Of a stretch of DNA of 64,000 bases, positions 27,652 to 36,663 are shown in pieces. This stretch comes from Lachnospiraceae bacterium (GTDB lineage Bacteria > Bacillota > Clostridia > Lachnospirales > Lachnospiraceae): assembly GCA_022769005.1 (NCBI GenBank), contig JALEKK010000004.1, positions 36,786-100,785 on the forward strand, read 5' to 3'. Below the pieces are notes generated by a model that had not been told where the DNA came from, did no database searches, and saw only the letters and a list, made by a program, of their open reading frames with translations. Within the stretch, counting starts at the first letter, position 1; the number at the start of each line of letters is the position of its first letter. Position numbers and translations under genes: made by a program.

Positions 27652-28914
27652 ATGAGAGATGAAACTAAATGTTTGCATGCAGGATATACGCCGAAAAACG
27701 GTGAGCCGAGAGTGGTTCCAATTGTACAGAGTACCACATATGTCTATGATTCTACGGAAGAAGTGGCATCGGTTTTCGACGAACCGACAAAATCACTTAT
27801 TTATTCAAGATTTGCCAATCCTACGGTAATGGCAGTGGAAGAAAAAATAGCTGAACTTGAAGGGGGAATAGGCGCCATGTGTACCACTTCGGGACAGGCT
27901 GCATCTCTCCTTTCGATTCTCAATATATGCAAGGCCGGAGACAGTATATTGGCAGCGGCCGAAATATACGGAGGAACGATTAATTTATTCTCGCATACAA
28001 TAAAGAAGCTGGGAATAGAGTGTATTTATATCGAAAAAGGCATGAGCGATGAGGAGATTGACGCATTATTCAAACCGAATACAAAGGCGGTATTCGGCGA
28101 AACCATTGCAAATCCGGCTCTTACGGTTCTTGACATAGAGAGATTTGCAAATATTGCTCATAAACACGGAGTGCCTCTTATTGTAGATAATACATTTGCC
28201 ACTCCTATACTTTGCAAGCCGTTTGATTACGGTGCCGACATAGTCATTCATTCAACAACAAAGTATATGGACGGTCATGCGGTTCAGGTCGGAGGCGTCA
28301 TTGTAGACAGCGGTAAGTTCGATTGGACTAACGGCAATTTCCCGGATCTTACGGAGCCTGATATTACATATCACGGAATATCATATACGGAAACATACGG
28401 AAAGGCAGCATACATTATCAAAGCAAGAATGCAGCTTATGCGGGATTTCGGCGTTTATCCTGCCGCACATTCCGCATTTCTCCTTAATCTCGGCCTGGAA
28501 ACACTTGCGGTACGTATGGAAAGATATTGTGAAAACGCATTAAAGGTGGCTGAATATCTGGAAAAATCAGATAAAATAGAATCGGTTAGATACCCTGGGT
28601 TGGAATCCGATGAAAACCATGAACTCGCACGTAAATATCTTAAAGGATCAAGCGGAGTTATTTCTTTTGTAATTAAGGGCGGAAGGGATAATGCCATAAA
28701 ATTCATGGATTCTTTAAAACTTGCGTCAAATGAAGTTCATGTTGCGGACATTCGTACATGTGTGCTTCATCCGGCAAGCGAAACTCACAGACAGCTCTCT
28801 GATGAACAGCTTGTACTTGCGGGAATAGAACCGGGAATGGTGAGATTATCTGTGGGGCTTGAAAATGTTGACGATATAATTGAGGATATTGAACAGGCTC
28901 TTGCAAAAATATGA
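27652..28914 (+). CDS. metY: O-acetylhomoserine sulfhydrylase-type PLP enzyme
   Basis: Cys/Met-metabolism PLP enzyme. Length and the N-terminal DETKCLHAGYTPKNGEPRV favour O-acetylhomoserine (thiol)-lyase, which makes homocysteine from O-acetylhomoserine and sulfide; methionine gamma-lyase is the main alternative. ATG 27652 is preceded by GGAGG at 27639-27643; the TTG at 27637 overlaps this site. Of 420 residues, the PLP lysine lies in VIHSTTKYMDGH, the tyrosine in YSRFANPT contacts the cofactor phosphate of the neighbouring subunit, and VDNTFATPIL holds the ring-stacking aspartate. The 155-base leader shows no S-box motif. Confidence 0.9.
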   Translation: MRDETKCLHAGYTPKNGEPRVVPIVQSTTYVYDSTEEVASVFDEPTKSLIYSRFANPTVMAVEEKIAELEGGIGAMCTTSGQAASLLSILNICKAGDSILAAAEIYGGTINLFSHTIKKLGIECIYIEKGMSDEEIDALFKPNTKAVFGETIANPALTVLDIERFANIAHKHGVPLIVDNTFATPILCKPFDYGADIVIHSTTKYMDGHAVQVGGVIVDSGKFDWTNGNFPDLTEPDITYHGISYTETYGKAAYIIKARMQLMRDFGVYPAAHSAFLLNLGLETLAVRMERYCENALKVAEYLEKSDKIESVRYPGLESDENHELARKYLKGSSGVISFVIKGGRDNAIKFMDSLKLASNEVHVADIRTCVLHPASETHRQLSDEQLVLAGIEPGMVRLSVGLENVDDIIEDIEQALAKI

Positions 28915-29029
28915 TATTAAAGCTCAATCAGTTTAATACCGATATTTTGCGGATTAGGGCGGTAAAAGTCTGCTGTCACGCATAATCCGTAAATCGGCAA
29001 AAAAATGATTTATGAGAATAATTTTAAAT

Positions 29030-29090
29030 AAAAAAGGATTGCATATCGGCTTGCTGTAACTACAGTAAACTGATATACAATCCTTTTATT
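29030..29090. terminator. Nested terminator between metY and the small membrane protein gene
   Basis: The outer arms (aaaaaggattg and caatcctttt, extended by an atatc/gatat pair) enclose an inner hairpin ctgtaactacag. There are T or A runs on both sides, so it serves both convergent genes. A weaker imperfect hairpin lies at about 28937-28998, directly after metY. Confidence 0.75.
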
Positions 29091-29098
29091 ACGTAATA

Positions 29099-29437
29099 TT
29101 AAAAAATGCTGTGTACTGTATGTAAAATAACGGCAAATTTAGCTGCGGTAAATATAAGGTATAAGTTAGCGACAAATGTAGCAAGACCCATACAGAATGA
29201 AATAATTACCGAAGGTGTCCATCTGCCCTTACTTCCTATTGCTCCGGCATATGATAAACCGATCAGGCTGAATATCATACCTACAAGCATAACAGGTAAA
29301 GGTATAACTGTAACGGTGCCTACGTAAGAGGCGATTGAAACAGTTCCGGCAAAGCCTACTATACAGAATATTAATCCTACTGCAGACATTACCATTGCAA
29401 AGATTTTTTCGCATTTCATGTTTGTGTTTAAAACCAT
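29099..29437 (-). CDS. Small membrane protein of unknown function
   Basis: No family recognised. It has 112 residues, a short polar N-terminus containing CEK, then three hydrophobic segments (about 12-32, 40-65 and 76-104) with many Gly and Val, and a basic loop SKGRWTPS between the second and third. An AGGAGG ribosome site supports translation. It lies 36 bases downstream of the ferritin gene on the same strand, probably in one transcript, so a role in iron storage or stress is possible but unproven. Similar small three-helix proteins are frequent in Clostridia and often carry DUF4190-like annotation. Confidence 0.65.
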   Translation of the reverse strand: MVLNTNMKCEKIFAMVMSAVGLIFCIVGFAGTVSIASYVGTVTVIPLPVMLVGMIFSLIGLSYAGAIGSKGRWTPSVIISFCMGLATFVANLYLIFTAAKFAVILHTVHSIF

Positions 29438-29473
29438 ATCATATTCCTCCTTATATATTATTTATTATGGGGA

Positions 29474-29983
29474 TCAGATCTGAAGTGAAGCAGGTGAGTA
29501 TACACGACCTTTTAATTCACTGTTGAGCATGTAAAGCGCTCTTGAATCATCACCGAATAATTCCATTTTTGTAACGAGATCGGAAGCATTTTTCTCTTCT
29601 TCACCCTGCTCTTTAACAAACCAGTCAAGAAGCTGCATTGTTCTGTAATCGTTGTCGCTGTTGGCAGCAGCATAAATATTATTGATGCTTGCCGTAATAA
29701 ACTTTTCATGACGAAGAGCTTCCTTAATAGGAGCCATATTGTCGTCAAACTTACAGTCAGGCTTCTTAATTGCTTCAAATGTTACCTTCTCGCCGTTGTT
29801 TTGGAGATATTTGTATAAAATAAGCGCATGGTCAAGTTCTTCCTTTGCCTGGATTTCGAACCAGTTGGCAAATCCGTCAAGACCCTTTGCTTCATAATAG
29901 TTGGCAATATCAAGATAAACATAAGATGAAAAAAGTTCATTGTTAATCTGATCGTTAATTAAAGATGATACCTTTGAATGCAT
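29474..29983 (-). CDS. ftnA: Non-haem ferritin
   Basis: Iron-storage protein that oxidises Fe(II) and deposits it inside a 24-subunit shell. The 169 residues form the four-helix ferritin fold. Ferroxidase ligands are visible as the Glu in LINDQINNELFSSY, the E..H set in IQAKEELDHALILY, and EQGEEE in the third/fourth helix region. No haem-ligand methionine pattern of bacterioferritin is apparent. The gene has its own upstream region after a terminator and is followed by the 112-residue membrane protein gene. No convincing PerR or Fur box is seen in its AT-rich leader. Confidence 0.95.
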   Translation of the reverse strand: MHSKVSSLINDQINNELFSSYVYLDIANYYEAKGLDGFANWFEIQAKEELDHALILYKYLQNNGEKVTFEAIKKPDCKFDDNMAPIKEALRHEKFITASINNIYAAANSDNDYRTMQLLDWFVKEQGEEEKNASDLVTKMELFGDDSRALYMLNSELKGRVYSPASLQI

Positions 29984-30105
29984 AGTAATAATCCTCTCCT
30001 AAAATAAAATTTATATGCTAATTATAAAATATTATTAAGTGATGGTCAAAAGTAATTTACATTAATTTAAAGATTATTTTAGAAAATCAAATAAGACATT
30101 GAATT

Positions 30106-30142
30106 GCAAAAAATCCCGTAAGACTTTAAGAACGGGATTTCA
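30106..30142 (-). terminator. Minus-strand intrinsic terminator upstream of ferritin
   Basis: The arms aaatcccgt and acgggattt enclose a 12-base loop and, on the minus strand, are followed by a T run. It ends transcripts from the 30.3-31.6 kb glycosyltransferase or from the structured element just before it. Confidence 0.8.
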
Positions 30143-30165
30143 AATATACGGTTACCGTACAACAT

Positions 30166-30251
30166 TAAAAAACTGCCGATAACGAGGCTTGAACCGACAT
30201 CCGATTGTCAGACCGAAAATCCGATAATCGGGATACACCTCGTTTCGACAG
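30166..30251 (-). ncRNA. Structured intergenic element, possibly a compound terminator or small RNA
   Basis: On the minus strand, ctgtcgaaacgagg pairs with cctcgttatcggcag (one bulge, one wobble) and encloses about 50 bases with a further hairpin (ccgatt with aatcgg); TTTTTT follows. Inside, gatgtcggttcaag resembles a tRNA T-arm, but no full cloverleaf with 5-bp T-stem and anticodon stem can be drawn. It lies 20 bases after the glycosyltransferase stop and is followed by another terminator. Confidence 0.45.
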
Positions 30252-30272
30252 GTTTTATATAATATAAGATTA

Positions 30273-31634
30273 TTATTTTACAAATTCAGCTTTTTCGTTG
30301 TTGAAATCCGACGCGGTTTTACTGACCGTATGTTTAATAGGTTTCCATGTAACTTTGGTAAATAACGCAAAGAATGCCATAGGAACATATGTAAACATAA
30401 ATAAGGGATATGTGAACAGGTACAGTATTTTTTTGCCGTTCGGTGCAACTATCTTGTCCCATTCGGTTATTATGGTGAATAATCCCCATATAAATGTAAT
30501 AAGATAAAATTGTATTACGCCCGTGCCCATTGCCATGAAGGTCTCAGGCGCCATGGACATGGCCATTTCCACGTCTTTAATATTAAGAGCTACGGATATA
30601 ATCGTAAGGGCAGCACTTATCAGCGTAAAAATAGTGGACGGAGCAAGGGTCATAAAGGCATCGTACTTGGAAAGCATCATGGACGGTTTTGTGAAAAAAC
30701 GCTTAAATAATTTATATCCGTAATGCCATTGAACCTGGTAGAAGCCCTTTGTCCAACGCAGACGCTGGTGCCATGACTGCATAAATGAAGAAGGCTGTTC
30801 GTCATAGAACATTGCATCTTTTGCATATCCTATTTTCTCATCATTTGATATGAGATGTGCCGATAATTGGATATCTTCCGTCATAAGATTGAAATGCCAG
30901 CCGTTGTTTTCTTCGATGATTTCACTGCTTACCATGTATCCGGTACCTGATACCATTGCACTGGATTTAAGGAGCTTGCGGGAATTGTTAAGGTACTTTG
31001 CTTCACGCATAAAGGCAATTGAATATCCGGCTGTTATCCAGTTTGTATCGAAATTTTTTGAATTTCTGTATCCCGTTACAACTCTGTAGCCTTTGCAGAA
31101 CTCATTGTTCATGGCACGTGTAAAGTTTTTCCCTACAATATTGTCCGCATCAAAAATAAAATAGCCGTCATATGCTCTGTATGAACCGTAATCATCCTTT
31201 ATTTTGTTGAAGACAAAATCAAGTGCGTATGATTTGCCGACCTGCTTGTCATTAAATCTTTCGTATACCACGGCTCCGGCATCTTTGGCAACGGAAGCGG
31301 TATTGTCGGTACAGTTATCCGCAACCACAAAAATGTCTATAAGTTCGCCGGGATAATTTTGTTCTTTGATACTTTCTATCAAATTGGCAATAACATTTTC
31401 CTCATTACGGGCAGCAATTATAAAACCGAACTTATGGGGTTCTCCGTCTTTTTCAATAAAATCTTCGGCTTTTGCCGTGCCGTTAAGTATGGCCTTGTAT
31501 CTGTTATTCTTCTGTATTCTTGTCTTTATCTCATCGACAAGCGCAACGAGAATATAGAACATCTGGTAACCGAACATGGCAATCACCATTATGGTGAGTA
31601 TGATACTGATTACGCCTACTAATTCTGTTTGCAT
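30273..31634 (-). CDS. Membrane-bound processive glycosyltransferase (GT2, cellulose/PNAG synthase-like)
   Basis: Membrane enzyme that probably polymerises or extends an exported glycan. Of 453 residues, one TM helix opens the protein (about 6-35), followed by a GT2 domain with FIIAARNEENVIANL, VADNCTDNT, the DXD-type FDADN (about 168), TEDIQLSAHL (about 257) and the QRLRW acceptor motif (about 290). Three or four further TM helices fill the C-terminus. This is the architecture of BcsA/IcaA/HAS-like enzymes, without a PilZ domain. It is monocistronic, minus-strand and divergent from the DUF815 gene. The product glycan is unknown. Confidence 0.9.
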   Translation of the reverse strand: MQTELVGVISIILTIMVIAMFGYQMFYILVALVDEIKTRIQKNNRYKAILNGTAKAEDFIEKDGEPHKFGFIIAARNEENVIANLIESIKEQNYPGELIDIFVVADNCTDNTASVAKDAGAVVYERFNDKQVGKSYALDFVFNKIKDDYGSYRAYDGYFIFDADNIVGKNFTRAMNNEFCKGYRVVTGYRNSKNFDTNWITAGYSIAFMREAKYLNNSRKLLKSSAMVSGTGYMVSSEIIEENNGWHFNLMTEDIQLSAHLISNDEKIGYAKDAMFYDEQPSSFMQSWHQRLRWTKGFYQVQWHYGYKLFKRFFTKPSMMLSKYDAFMTLAPSTIFTLISAALTIISVALNIKDVEMAMSMAPETFMAMGTGVIQFYLITFIWGLFTIITEWDKIVAPNGKKILYLFTYPLFMFTYVPMAFFALFTKVTWKPIKHTVSKTASDFNNEKAEFVK

Positions 31635-31879
31635 ATACTAAACCTCTGTTGTACATAATTTATTCACATTTAATTATCAATTTCGTTACAAGTATAACAT
31701 TATATGCCATAGTGTCAATTCAAATTCAAATTTTGTACATAATTTGTTCATAATTATACCTTTTTTGACTGCGCAATAACGCATATATAAACATTTATTC
31801 GAAATTGTGCTATAATATCGGGACATCAATAAATATGTTATTTGCATACAGCTGTAAATAATAAGGAGAATTATGTCAT

Positions 31880-33214
31880 ATGTACAATTTAACATCACAG
31901 TTTATTATGTATAATCATGTAGCGGCGAAGGGCACCGTTTTAGACAGATTATCATGTATATACAATAAATATGAAAAATATAAACATTCTAAAAAGGTAA
32001 ATAAGAAATCAGGAAAACCGACTCTGATAAAAGAAGTTTACGATGTGATTAATAATATTTTGAAAATATCCACAACAAACGGATTTGACGGCAATTTGTG
32101 GCAAAATTATTTAACGTATCTCATTATTACCGACGAGAATTCATTCAGTATCGTAACCGAAAAACAGGGAGCAAAAGACGGAACCGTCAATGATTTTGCC
32201 GTGAATGATTTCGGTATATTCAGAAAATTGTTTTCGTTTGATTTTTCCGGTTTGGAAGAATACCTGGATATAAATTGTTTTTCCAAGATTTGCAATTACA
32301 AATCAATAAAAAAACATGAGCTGATGTATAACAGAGACATAAGTGAATGTGTAAGGAAATTAAGCAATACACTTGCTGGCGCTCTGTCGGATGAAGAATT
32401 TTTTAACATTGTTACCGAATTCTACAAAAACGTGGGAGTAGGTCTTTTCGGACTTAACAAGGCATTCAGAATCAGAGAAAAGGGAGATAATGATTTCGAT
32501 TTTATTTCCGTAAGCAACATGGAAAGAGTAATGTTAAACGATCTTGTCGGATATCACAGACAAAAGCAGATGCTTACCGAAAATACGGAGAATTTCCTAA
32601 ACGGGAAAAAAGCAAACAATGTTCTTTTGTACGGAGACAGCGGAACGGGAAAGTCTACTTCCGTTAAAGCCATAGTAAATGAATATTATAACAGAGGCTT
32701 AAGAATGATTGAGATATATAAGCATCAATTTAAATATATATCCGGAATAATAAGCAGAATAAAAAACAGAGGATATAAGTTCATTATATATATGGATGAT
32801 CTTTCTTTTGAAGACAATGAAACAGAATATAAGTTTTTAAAGGCCGTAATGGTAGGCGGAGTTGAAACAAAGCCGGAAAACATACTGATTTATGCTACAT
32901 CGAACAGGAGACATTTAATAAAAGAAACATGGAAAGATAAGAATGACATGGAACATACGGATGACCTCCACCGCTCTGATACGGTAGAGGAAAAAATGTC
33001 ATTGGTTAACAGGTTCGGAATAAAGATTAATTACGGTAAGCCTACGCCCCTTGAATATCTTGAGATAGTAGATCATCTTGCCGCATTAAACGGTATACAC
33101 GAGGATCCTTCGGAATTGCACAGAAAGGCGAATGCATGGGGAATCAGAAACGGAGGCATTTCCGGAAGAACAGCCGAACAGTTTATTAATCATATTTCGG
33201 GAAGTTCGAATTAA
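31880..33214 (+). CDS. DUF815-type P-loop ATPase
   Basis: P-loop ATPase of unknown role, belonging in my reading to the DUF815 family (a relative of AAA ATPases). Of 444 residues, the N-terminal 200 are helical and not recognisable. The core begins MLNDLVGYHRQKQMLTENTENFL, with Walker A GDSGTGKSTS at about 252, Walker B FIIYMDDLSFE, sensor-like IYATSNRRHLIKE, and the arginine-rich loop before SLVNRFGIKINY. The C-terminal end (GGISGRTAEQFINHI) resembles the lid helices of AAA proteins. It lies 40 bases upstream of ruvA, which hints at co-expression with Holliday-junction repair, but families of this kind are found in many contexts. Confidence 0.8.
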   Translation: MYNLTSQFIMYNHVAAKGTVLDRLSCIYNKYEKYKHSKKVNKKSGKPTLIKEVYDVINNILKISTTNGFDGNLWQNYLTYLIITDENSFSIVTEKQGAKDGTVNDFAVNDFGIFRKLFSFDFSGLEEYLDINCFSKICNYKSIKKHELMYNRDISECVRKLSNTLAGALSDEEFFNIVTEFYKNVGVGLFGLNKAFRIREKGDNDFDFISVSNMERVMLNDLVGYHRQKQMLTENTENFLNGKKANNVLLYGDSGTGKSTSVKAIVNEYYNRGLRMIEIYKHQFKYISGIISRIKNRGYKFIIYMDDLSFEDNETEYKFLKAVMVGGVETKPENILIYATSNRRHLIKETWKDKNDMEHTDDLHRSDTVEEKMSLVNRFGIKINYGKPTPLEYLEIVDHLAALNGIHEDPSELHRKANAWGIRNGGISGRTAEQFINHISGSSN

Positions 33215-33254
33215 AGTGTATATTAAAGTATCTCATTAAAGAAAGGTTTAGGTT

Positions 33255-33854
33255 TTGATAGCATATGTAAAGGGAGTGCTTGCAGATATCGGGCAGGACT
33301 CAATCATTATAGATAAAAGCGGAATCGGAGTAAACATTAATGTTCCGGGAAGTATAATTACTTCGCTTCCAGACATAGGAAGCGAAGTTAAGGTATATAC
33401 ATATACATATGTAAGAGAAGATGCAATTGCGCTTTACGGCTTCATGACAAGGGATGATTTGGATGTTTTTAAGCTTTTGATAAATGTTAACGGCATAGGA
33501 ACAAAAAGTGCCCTGGGGATCCTCTCCGCAATAACTCCTAACGAATTACGTCTTGCGGTTGCTTCGGAGGATTATAAAACCATATCAAAAGCTCCCGGTA
33601 TCGGAAAAAAATCTGCGGAGAGGATAGTTCTGGAGCTCAGAGACAAGGTTAATGCGGTAATTGAAGAAGAACATTTCACGGATTGCTCCGATACGGATAC
33701 GGGCAGGACTGACAGCGTAAATTCAGTCATTTCGGCGTTGGTATCTCTCGGATTCAGCTGCAGTGAAGCTGCGAAGGCTGTTAAGCAGGTAGACAATTAC
33801 GAAGAAATGAATGATGAATCGCTTATAAAAGAGGCATTAAAGCATTTATCATAA
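33255..33854 (+). CDS. ruvA: Holliday junction DNA helicase subunit RuvA
   Basis: Binds the four-way junction and recruits RuvB for branch migration. It starts with TTG at 33255, supported by AAAGAAAGG 8 bases before and by the family start MIAYVKGVL. The 199 residues comprise an OB-fold domain I (1-65), the tandem helix-hairpin-helix domain II (NVNGIGTKSALGIL and APGIGKKSAERIV), an acidic linker, and the C-terminal RuvB-binding domain III (VISALVSLGFSCSEAAKAV). ruvB follows after 32 bases. Confidence 0.96.
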   Translation: MIAYVKGVLADIGQDSIIIDKSGIGVNINVPGSIITSLPDIGSEVKVYTYTYVREDAIALYGFMTRDDLDVFKLLINVNGIGTKSALGILSAITPNELRLAVASEDYKTISKAPGIGKKSAERIVLELRDKVNAVIEEEHFTDCSDTDTGRTDSVNSVISALVSLGFSCSEAAKAVKQVDNYEEMNDESLIKEALKHLS

Positions 33855-33886
33855 TATGAACAGTATCATATTATTAAGGAGAAAAA

Positions 33887-34900
33887 ATGGATAATAGGAT
33901 AATTTCAACAGAGATTATTCCGGAAGATGAAGGCAATGAAACTCTTCTCAGGCCTAAAACTTTAAAAGAATATATAGGACAAAAGAAGGTCAGAGATAAT
34001 CTCAGTGTATATATGGAGGCCGCAAAACTTCGTAACGAGGCATTGGATCATGTATTGTTATACGGTCCGCCGGGATTGGGCAAAACCACACTGTCCGGAA
34101 TAATAGCGTCGGAAATGGGGACAAATATGAAAATAACCAGCGGTCCCGCAATAGAGAGACCGGGAGAGCTGGCGGCGATACTTAACGGACTGTCTGAAGG
34201 AGATGTTCTTTTTATTGATGAAATACACAGATTGAACCGACAGGTGGAAGAGGTTTTGTATCCCGCCATGGAAGATTTTTGTATTGATATTATTATCGGC
34301 AAGGGCGGAGCTGCCCGTTCAATAAGAATAGATTTACCCAAATTTACCCTTGTGGGAGCAACAACAAGAGCAGGACTTCTTTCGGCTCCTCTCAGAGACA
34401 GGTTCGGAATAATTGACAGGCTTGAATATTATTCGGTCGATGAGCTGAAGGACATTATAATTCGTTCGGCATATGTATTGGGAATAGATATAGATGACGA
34501 CGGCGCATTTGAACTTGCAAGGAGATCAAGAGGGACGCCGAGACTTGCCAACAGACTTTTAAAAAGAATAAGAGATTACGCACAGGTCAGATTTGACGGA
34601 AGAATCACAAAAGAAGCCGCTGATTACGGATTAAATCTTCTTGAGGTGGATTCAAACGGACTTGATAAGAGCGACAGAAAGATATTGGAAAAAATTATTT
34701 CCCAGTTCTCAGGAGGTCCCGTCGGGATAGAGGCATTGGCCGCCGCATTGGGGGAGGATGCCGGAACTCTTGAGGATGTATATGAACCGTATCTTGTTCA
34801 AAATGAATATATAAGCAGAACAAGAACCGGAAGAATTGCCACCGATAAAGCATACAGGGCGGTGGGAATACAAAAACAGGATAATCAGGAATTTAAATAA
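33887..34900 (+). CDS. ruvB: Holliday junction branch-migration ATPase RuvB
   Basis: Hexameric AAA+ motor that pumps DNA through the RuvA-bound junction. The 337 residues have the RuvB start [18 protein letters not shown], Walker [10 protein letters not shown], Walker B FIDEIHRL, sensor 1 GATTRAG, the arginine finger in PLRDRFG, and a C-terminal winged helix ([21 protein letters not shown]). AAGGAG precedes the ATG. A terminator follows six bases after the stop, ending the DUF815-ruvA-ruvB run. ruvC is not nearby, as is usual in Firmicutes. Confidence 0.97.
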   Translation: MDNRIISTEIIPEDEGNETLLRPKTLKEYIGQKKVRDNLSVYMEAAKLRNEALDHVLLYGPPGLGKTTLSGIIASEMGTNMKITSGPAIERPGELAAILNGLSEGDVLFIDEIHRLNRQVEEVLYPAMEDFCIDIIIGKGGAARSIRIDLPKFTLVGATTRAGLLSAPLRDRFGIIDRLEYYSVDELKDIIIRSAYVLGIDIDDDGAFELARRSRGTPRLANRLLKRIRDYAQVRFDGRITKEAADYGLNLLEVDSNGLDKSDRKILEKIISQFSGGPVGIEALAAALGEDAGTLEDVYEPYLVQNEYISRTRTGRIATDKAYRAVGIQKQDNQEFK

Positions 34901-34905
34901 CATAT

Positions 34906-34945
34906 AAAAGACGGTCGTTAATGTGAAACGGCTGTCTTTTTTTGC
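34906..34945 (+). terminator. Intrinsic terminator after ruvB
   Basis: The arms aaaagacggtcgtt and aacggctgtctttt pair with one mismatch and one wobble, and are followed by TTTTTTT. The next 180 bases (to about 35125) contain no gene and are AT-rich. Confidence 0.82.
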
Positions 34946-35124
34946 CTGTAAAACGATGCAGGGGAAAGATGAAATTGTATATAAAAATTTAATAATTTAA
35001 CGAAAAAGAAGCGTTACGCACATATTGACACAATATATGGTGATATTTGCCATGCTTATTACGATATATATGCAAAAACAAAGGTTTTCTCATACAAATG
35101 TACAGTATACGGTCAAATTAGAAC

Positions 35125-35152
35125 TTGTAATTTTAGCCATATGTTATAGAAT
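35125..35152 (+). promoter_or_regulatory. Candidate dcw-cluster promoter
   Basis: TTGTAA (35125-35130), 16 bases, TAGAAT (35147-35152). The match is moderate; it is supported by lying directly upstream of the MraZ boxes. Confidence 0.4.
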
Positions 35153-35159
35153 ATATAGA

Positions 35160-35209
35160 AAAGTGGTAAAAAGTAGCAGATGGTGGAGGACTGTGGTGAT
35201 ACATGGTCC
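35160..35209 (+). promoter_or_regulatory. MraZ operator: five direct repeats at 10-bp period
   Basis: Successive 10-mers are aaaGTGGtaa, aaaGTAGcag, atgGTGGagg, actGTGGtga and tacATGGtcc, with GTGG-type cores at 35163, 35173, 35183, 35193 and 35203. Known MraZ operators are short G-rich repeats with one-turn spacing upstream of mraZ (TGGGN in E. coli, AAAGTGG-type in mollicutes). Position and period fit autoregulation of the cluster. Confidence 0.8.
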
Positions 35210-35236
35210 TGAATGACTTAAGGGGGCATGCTTTAT

Positions 35237-35677
35237 ATGTTTATGGGTGAATATATACATTCCATAGATGCAAAAGGGCGTATTATAATGCCTTCTAAGT
35301 TTCGTGATGAAGTATCTGGGGGGAGCTTTGTCATCACCAGAGGGCTGGATGGGTGCCTGTTTGTGTATACAGAAGAAGAATGGGCCGCATTTGACAGCAA
35401 ATTGCAAAGTTTGCCGCTTATTAACAAAGGAACAAGACAGCTCAACAGATTCTTTCATGCAGGCGTTACCGTGGTTGAACCTGATAAACAGGGGAGAGTT
35501 CTGATACCTGCAACTCTTAGAGAATATGCCGCGCTGGACAAAGACGTATGTCTGGTGGGCATGGGAAATAAGATTGAAGTATGGAGTAAGGAACGTTGGG
35601 AAACCAATGTAAACTCCATAGGAGATGATATTGATGCGGTTCTCAGTGATATGGAAGAACTGGGCTTCTCAATTTAA
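35237..35677 (+). CDS. mraZ: Transcriptional regulator MraZ
   Basis: DNA-binding ring protein that represses its own division/cell-wall cluster. I choose ATG 35237 because AGGGGG at 35221-35226 is about 10 bases before and the family start is MFMGEY; an ATG at 35228 touches the ribosome site. The 146 residues carry the two swapped-hairpin AbrB-like repeats, each with a DxxGR signature: SIDAKGRIIMPSKFR near 12 and EPDKQGRVLIPATLR near 88. It is first in the order mraZ-rsmH-ftsL-ftsI-murD-ftsW-ftsQ-ftsZ. Confidence 0.96.
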   Translation: MFMGEYIHSIDAKGRIIMPSKFRDEVSGGSFVITRGLDGCLFVYTEEEWAAFDSKLQSLPLINKGTRQLNRFFHAGVTVVEPDKQGRVLIPATLREYAALDKDVCLVGMGNKIEVWSKERWETNVNSIGDDIDAVLSDMEELGFSI

Positions 35678-35706
35678 CAGGGCCCGGTAATGTTTTGGAG
35701 GTTGTA

Positions 35707-36663
35707 ATGGAGTTTTCTCATATTCCCGTGATGAGAGATGAAACAATTAACAGTTTGAATATTAAACCTGACGGGACATATGTTGACGGAACATTAGGCG
35801 GTGCGGGTCATTCAATGGAAATTCTCAAGCGGCTGGGTCCGTCGGGAAGGCTTATTTGTTTTGATCAGGATGCGGAAGCCATAGAGAGTTCATCAAAAAA
35901 GCTTGATGAATACAGACCGGGAACAATTTTCATTCACAGTAATTTTGAATATATGCCGGAGAAACTGAGGGAACACGGAATTACCGGTGTTGACGGCATA
36001 ATGTTGGACTTAGGTGTTTCGTCACATCAGTTGGATGTACCGGAGAGAGGTTTTTCGTACAGATTCGACGCTCCTCTCGACATGAGAATGGACAATAGGG
36101 TTCAAAGAACAGCCGCAGATATTGTCAATGAAGAATCTGTAGAATCATTGACAAAAATCATTAAAGAATACGGCGAAGAAAAATATGCGCGAAAAATTGC
36201 GCATAACATTGATTTAGCAAGAAAAAATAAAAGAATAGAAACAACATTTGAATTAAATGATATTATAAGAAAATCCATGCCGGCAAAAAGTCTGGCGACG
36301 GGCGGACATCCGTCAAAAAGAACATTTCAGGCGCTCAGAATTGCCTTAAATGATGAGTTGAACAGACTTGAAGGCGTTATACCGAAGATGATAGATTTGC
36401 TTAACGATAAGGGGAGACTCAGCATAATCACATTTCATTCACTTGAAGACAGGATAGTAAAAAACGCATTTAGAAATGCGCAAAATCCGTGTACATGTCC
36501 GAGTGATTTTCCGGTATGCGTATGCGGGAAAAAATCAAAAGGGACGGTTATTACAAAGAAAGCGATTGTTCCGAGCGAGGAAGAATTAGAACATAACAGC
36601 AGGGCAAAAAGTGCCAAGCTCAGGGTGTTTGAAAGAGTTATGTATCAAGGAGAAGAAAGATGA
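35707..36663 (+). CDS. rsmH: 16S rRNA (cytosine-1402-N4)-methyltransferase RsmH
   Basis: Methylates N4 of C1402 in the ribosomal decoding centre using SAM. ATG 35707 has GGAGG at 35697-35701; the in-frame TTG at 35695 is unlikely. The 318-residue protein shows HIPVMRDE at the N-terminus, SAM motif I YVDGTLGGAGHS, the LDLGVSSHQLD and RGFSYRFDAPLDMRM motifs, and the C-terminal LSIITFHSLEDRIVK. The stop overlaps ftsL by four bases. Confidence 0.97.
   Translation: MEFSHIPVMRDETINSLNIKPDGTYVDGTLGGAGHSMEILKRLGPSGRLICFDQDAEAIESSSKKLDEYRPGTIFIHSNFEYMPEKLREHGITGVDGIMLDLGVSSHQLDVPERGFSYRFDAPLDMRMDNRVQRTAADIVNEESVESLTKIIKEYGEEKYARKIAHNIDLARKNKRIETTFELNDIIRKSMPAKSLATGGHPSKRTFQALRIALNDELNRLEGVIPKMIDLLNDKGRLSIITFHSLEDRIVKNAFRNAQNPCTCPSDFPVCVCGKKSKGTVITKKAIVPSEEELEHNSRAKSAKLRVFERVMYQGEER

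Noticed and set aside
30000..30060. PerR/Fur-like box (attataaaatattatta) before ferritin
   Set aside because: The match to TTATAATnATTATAA is partial, and the surrounding sequence is so AT-rich that it is expected by chance.
30166..30251. tRNA gene on the minus strand
   Set aside because: A T-loop-like gttcaag exists, but its 5-bp stem does not pair and no anticodon arm of correct size can be formed. Reported instead as an unassigned structured element.
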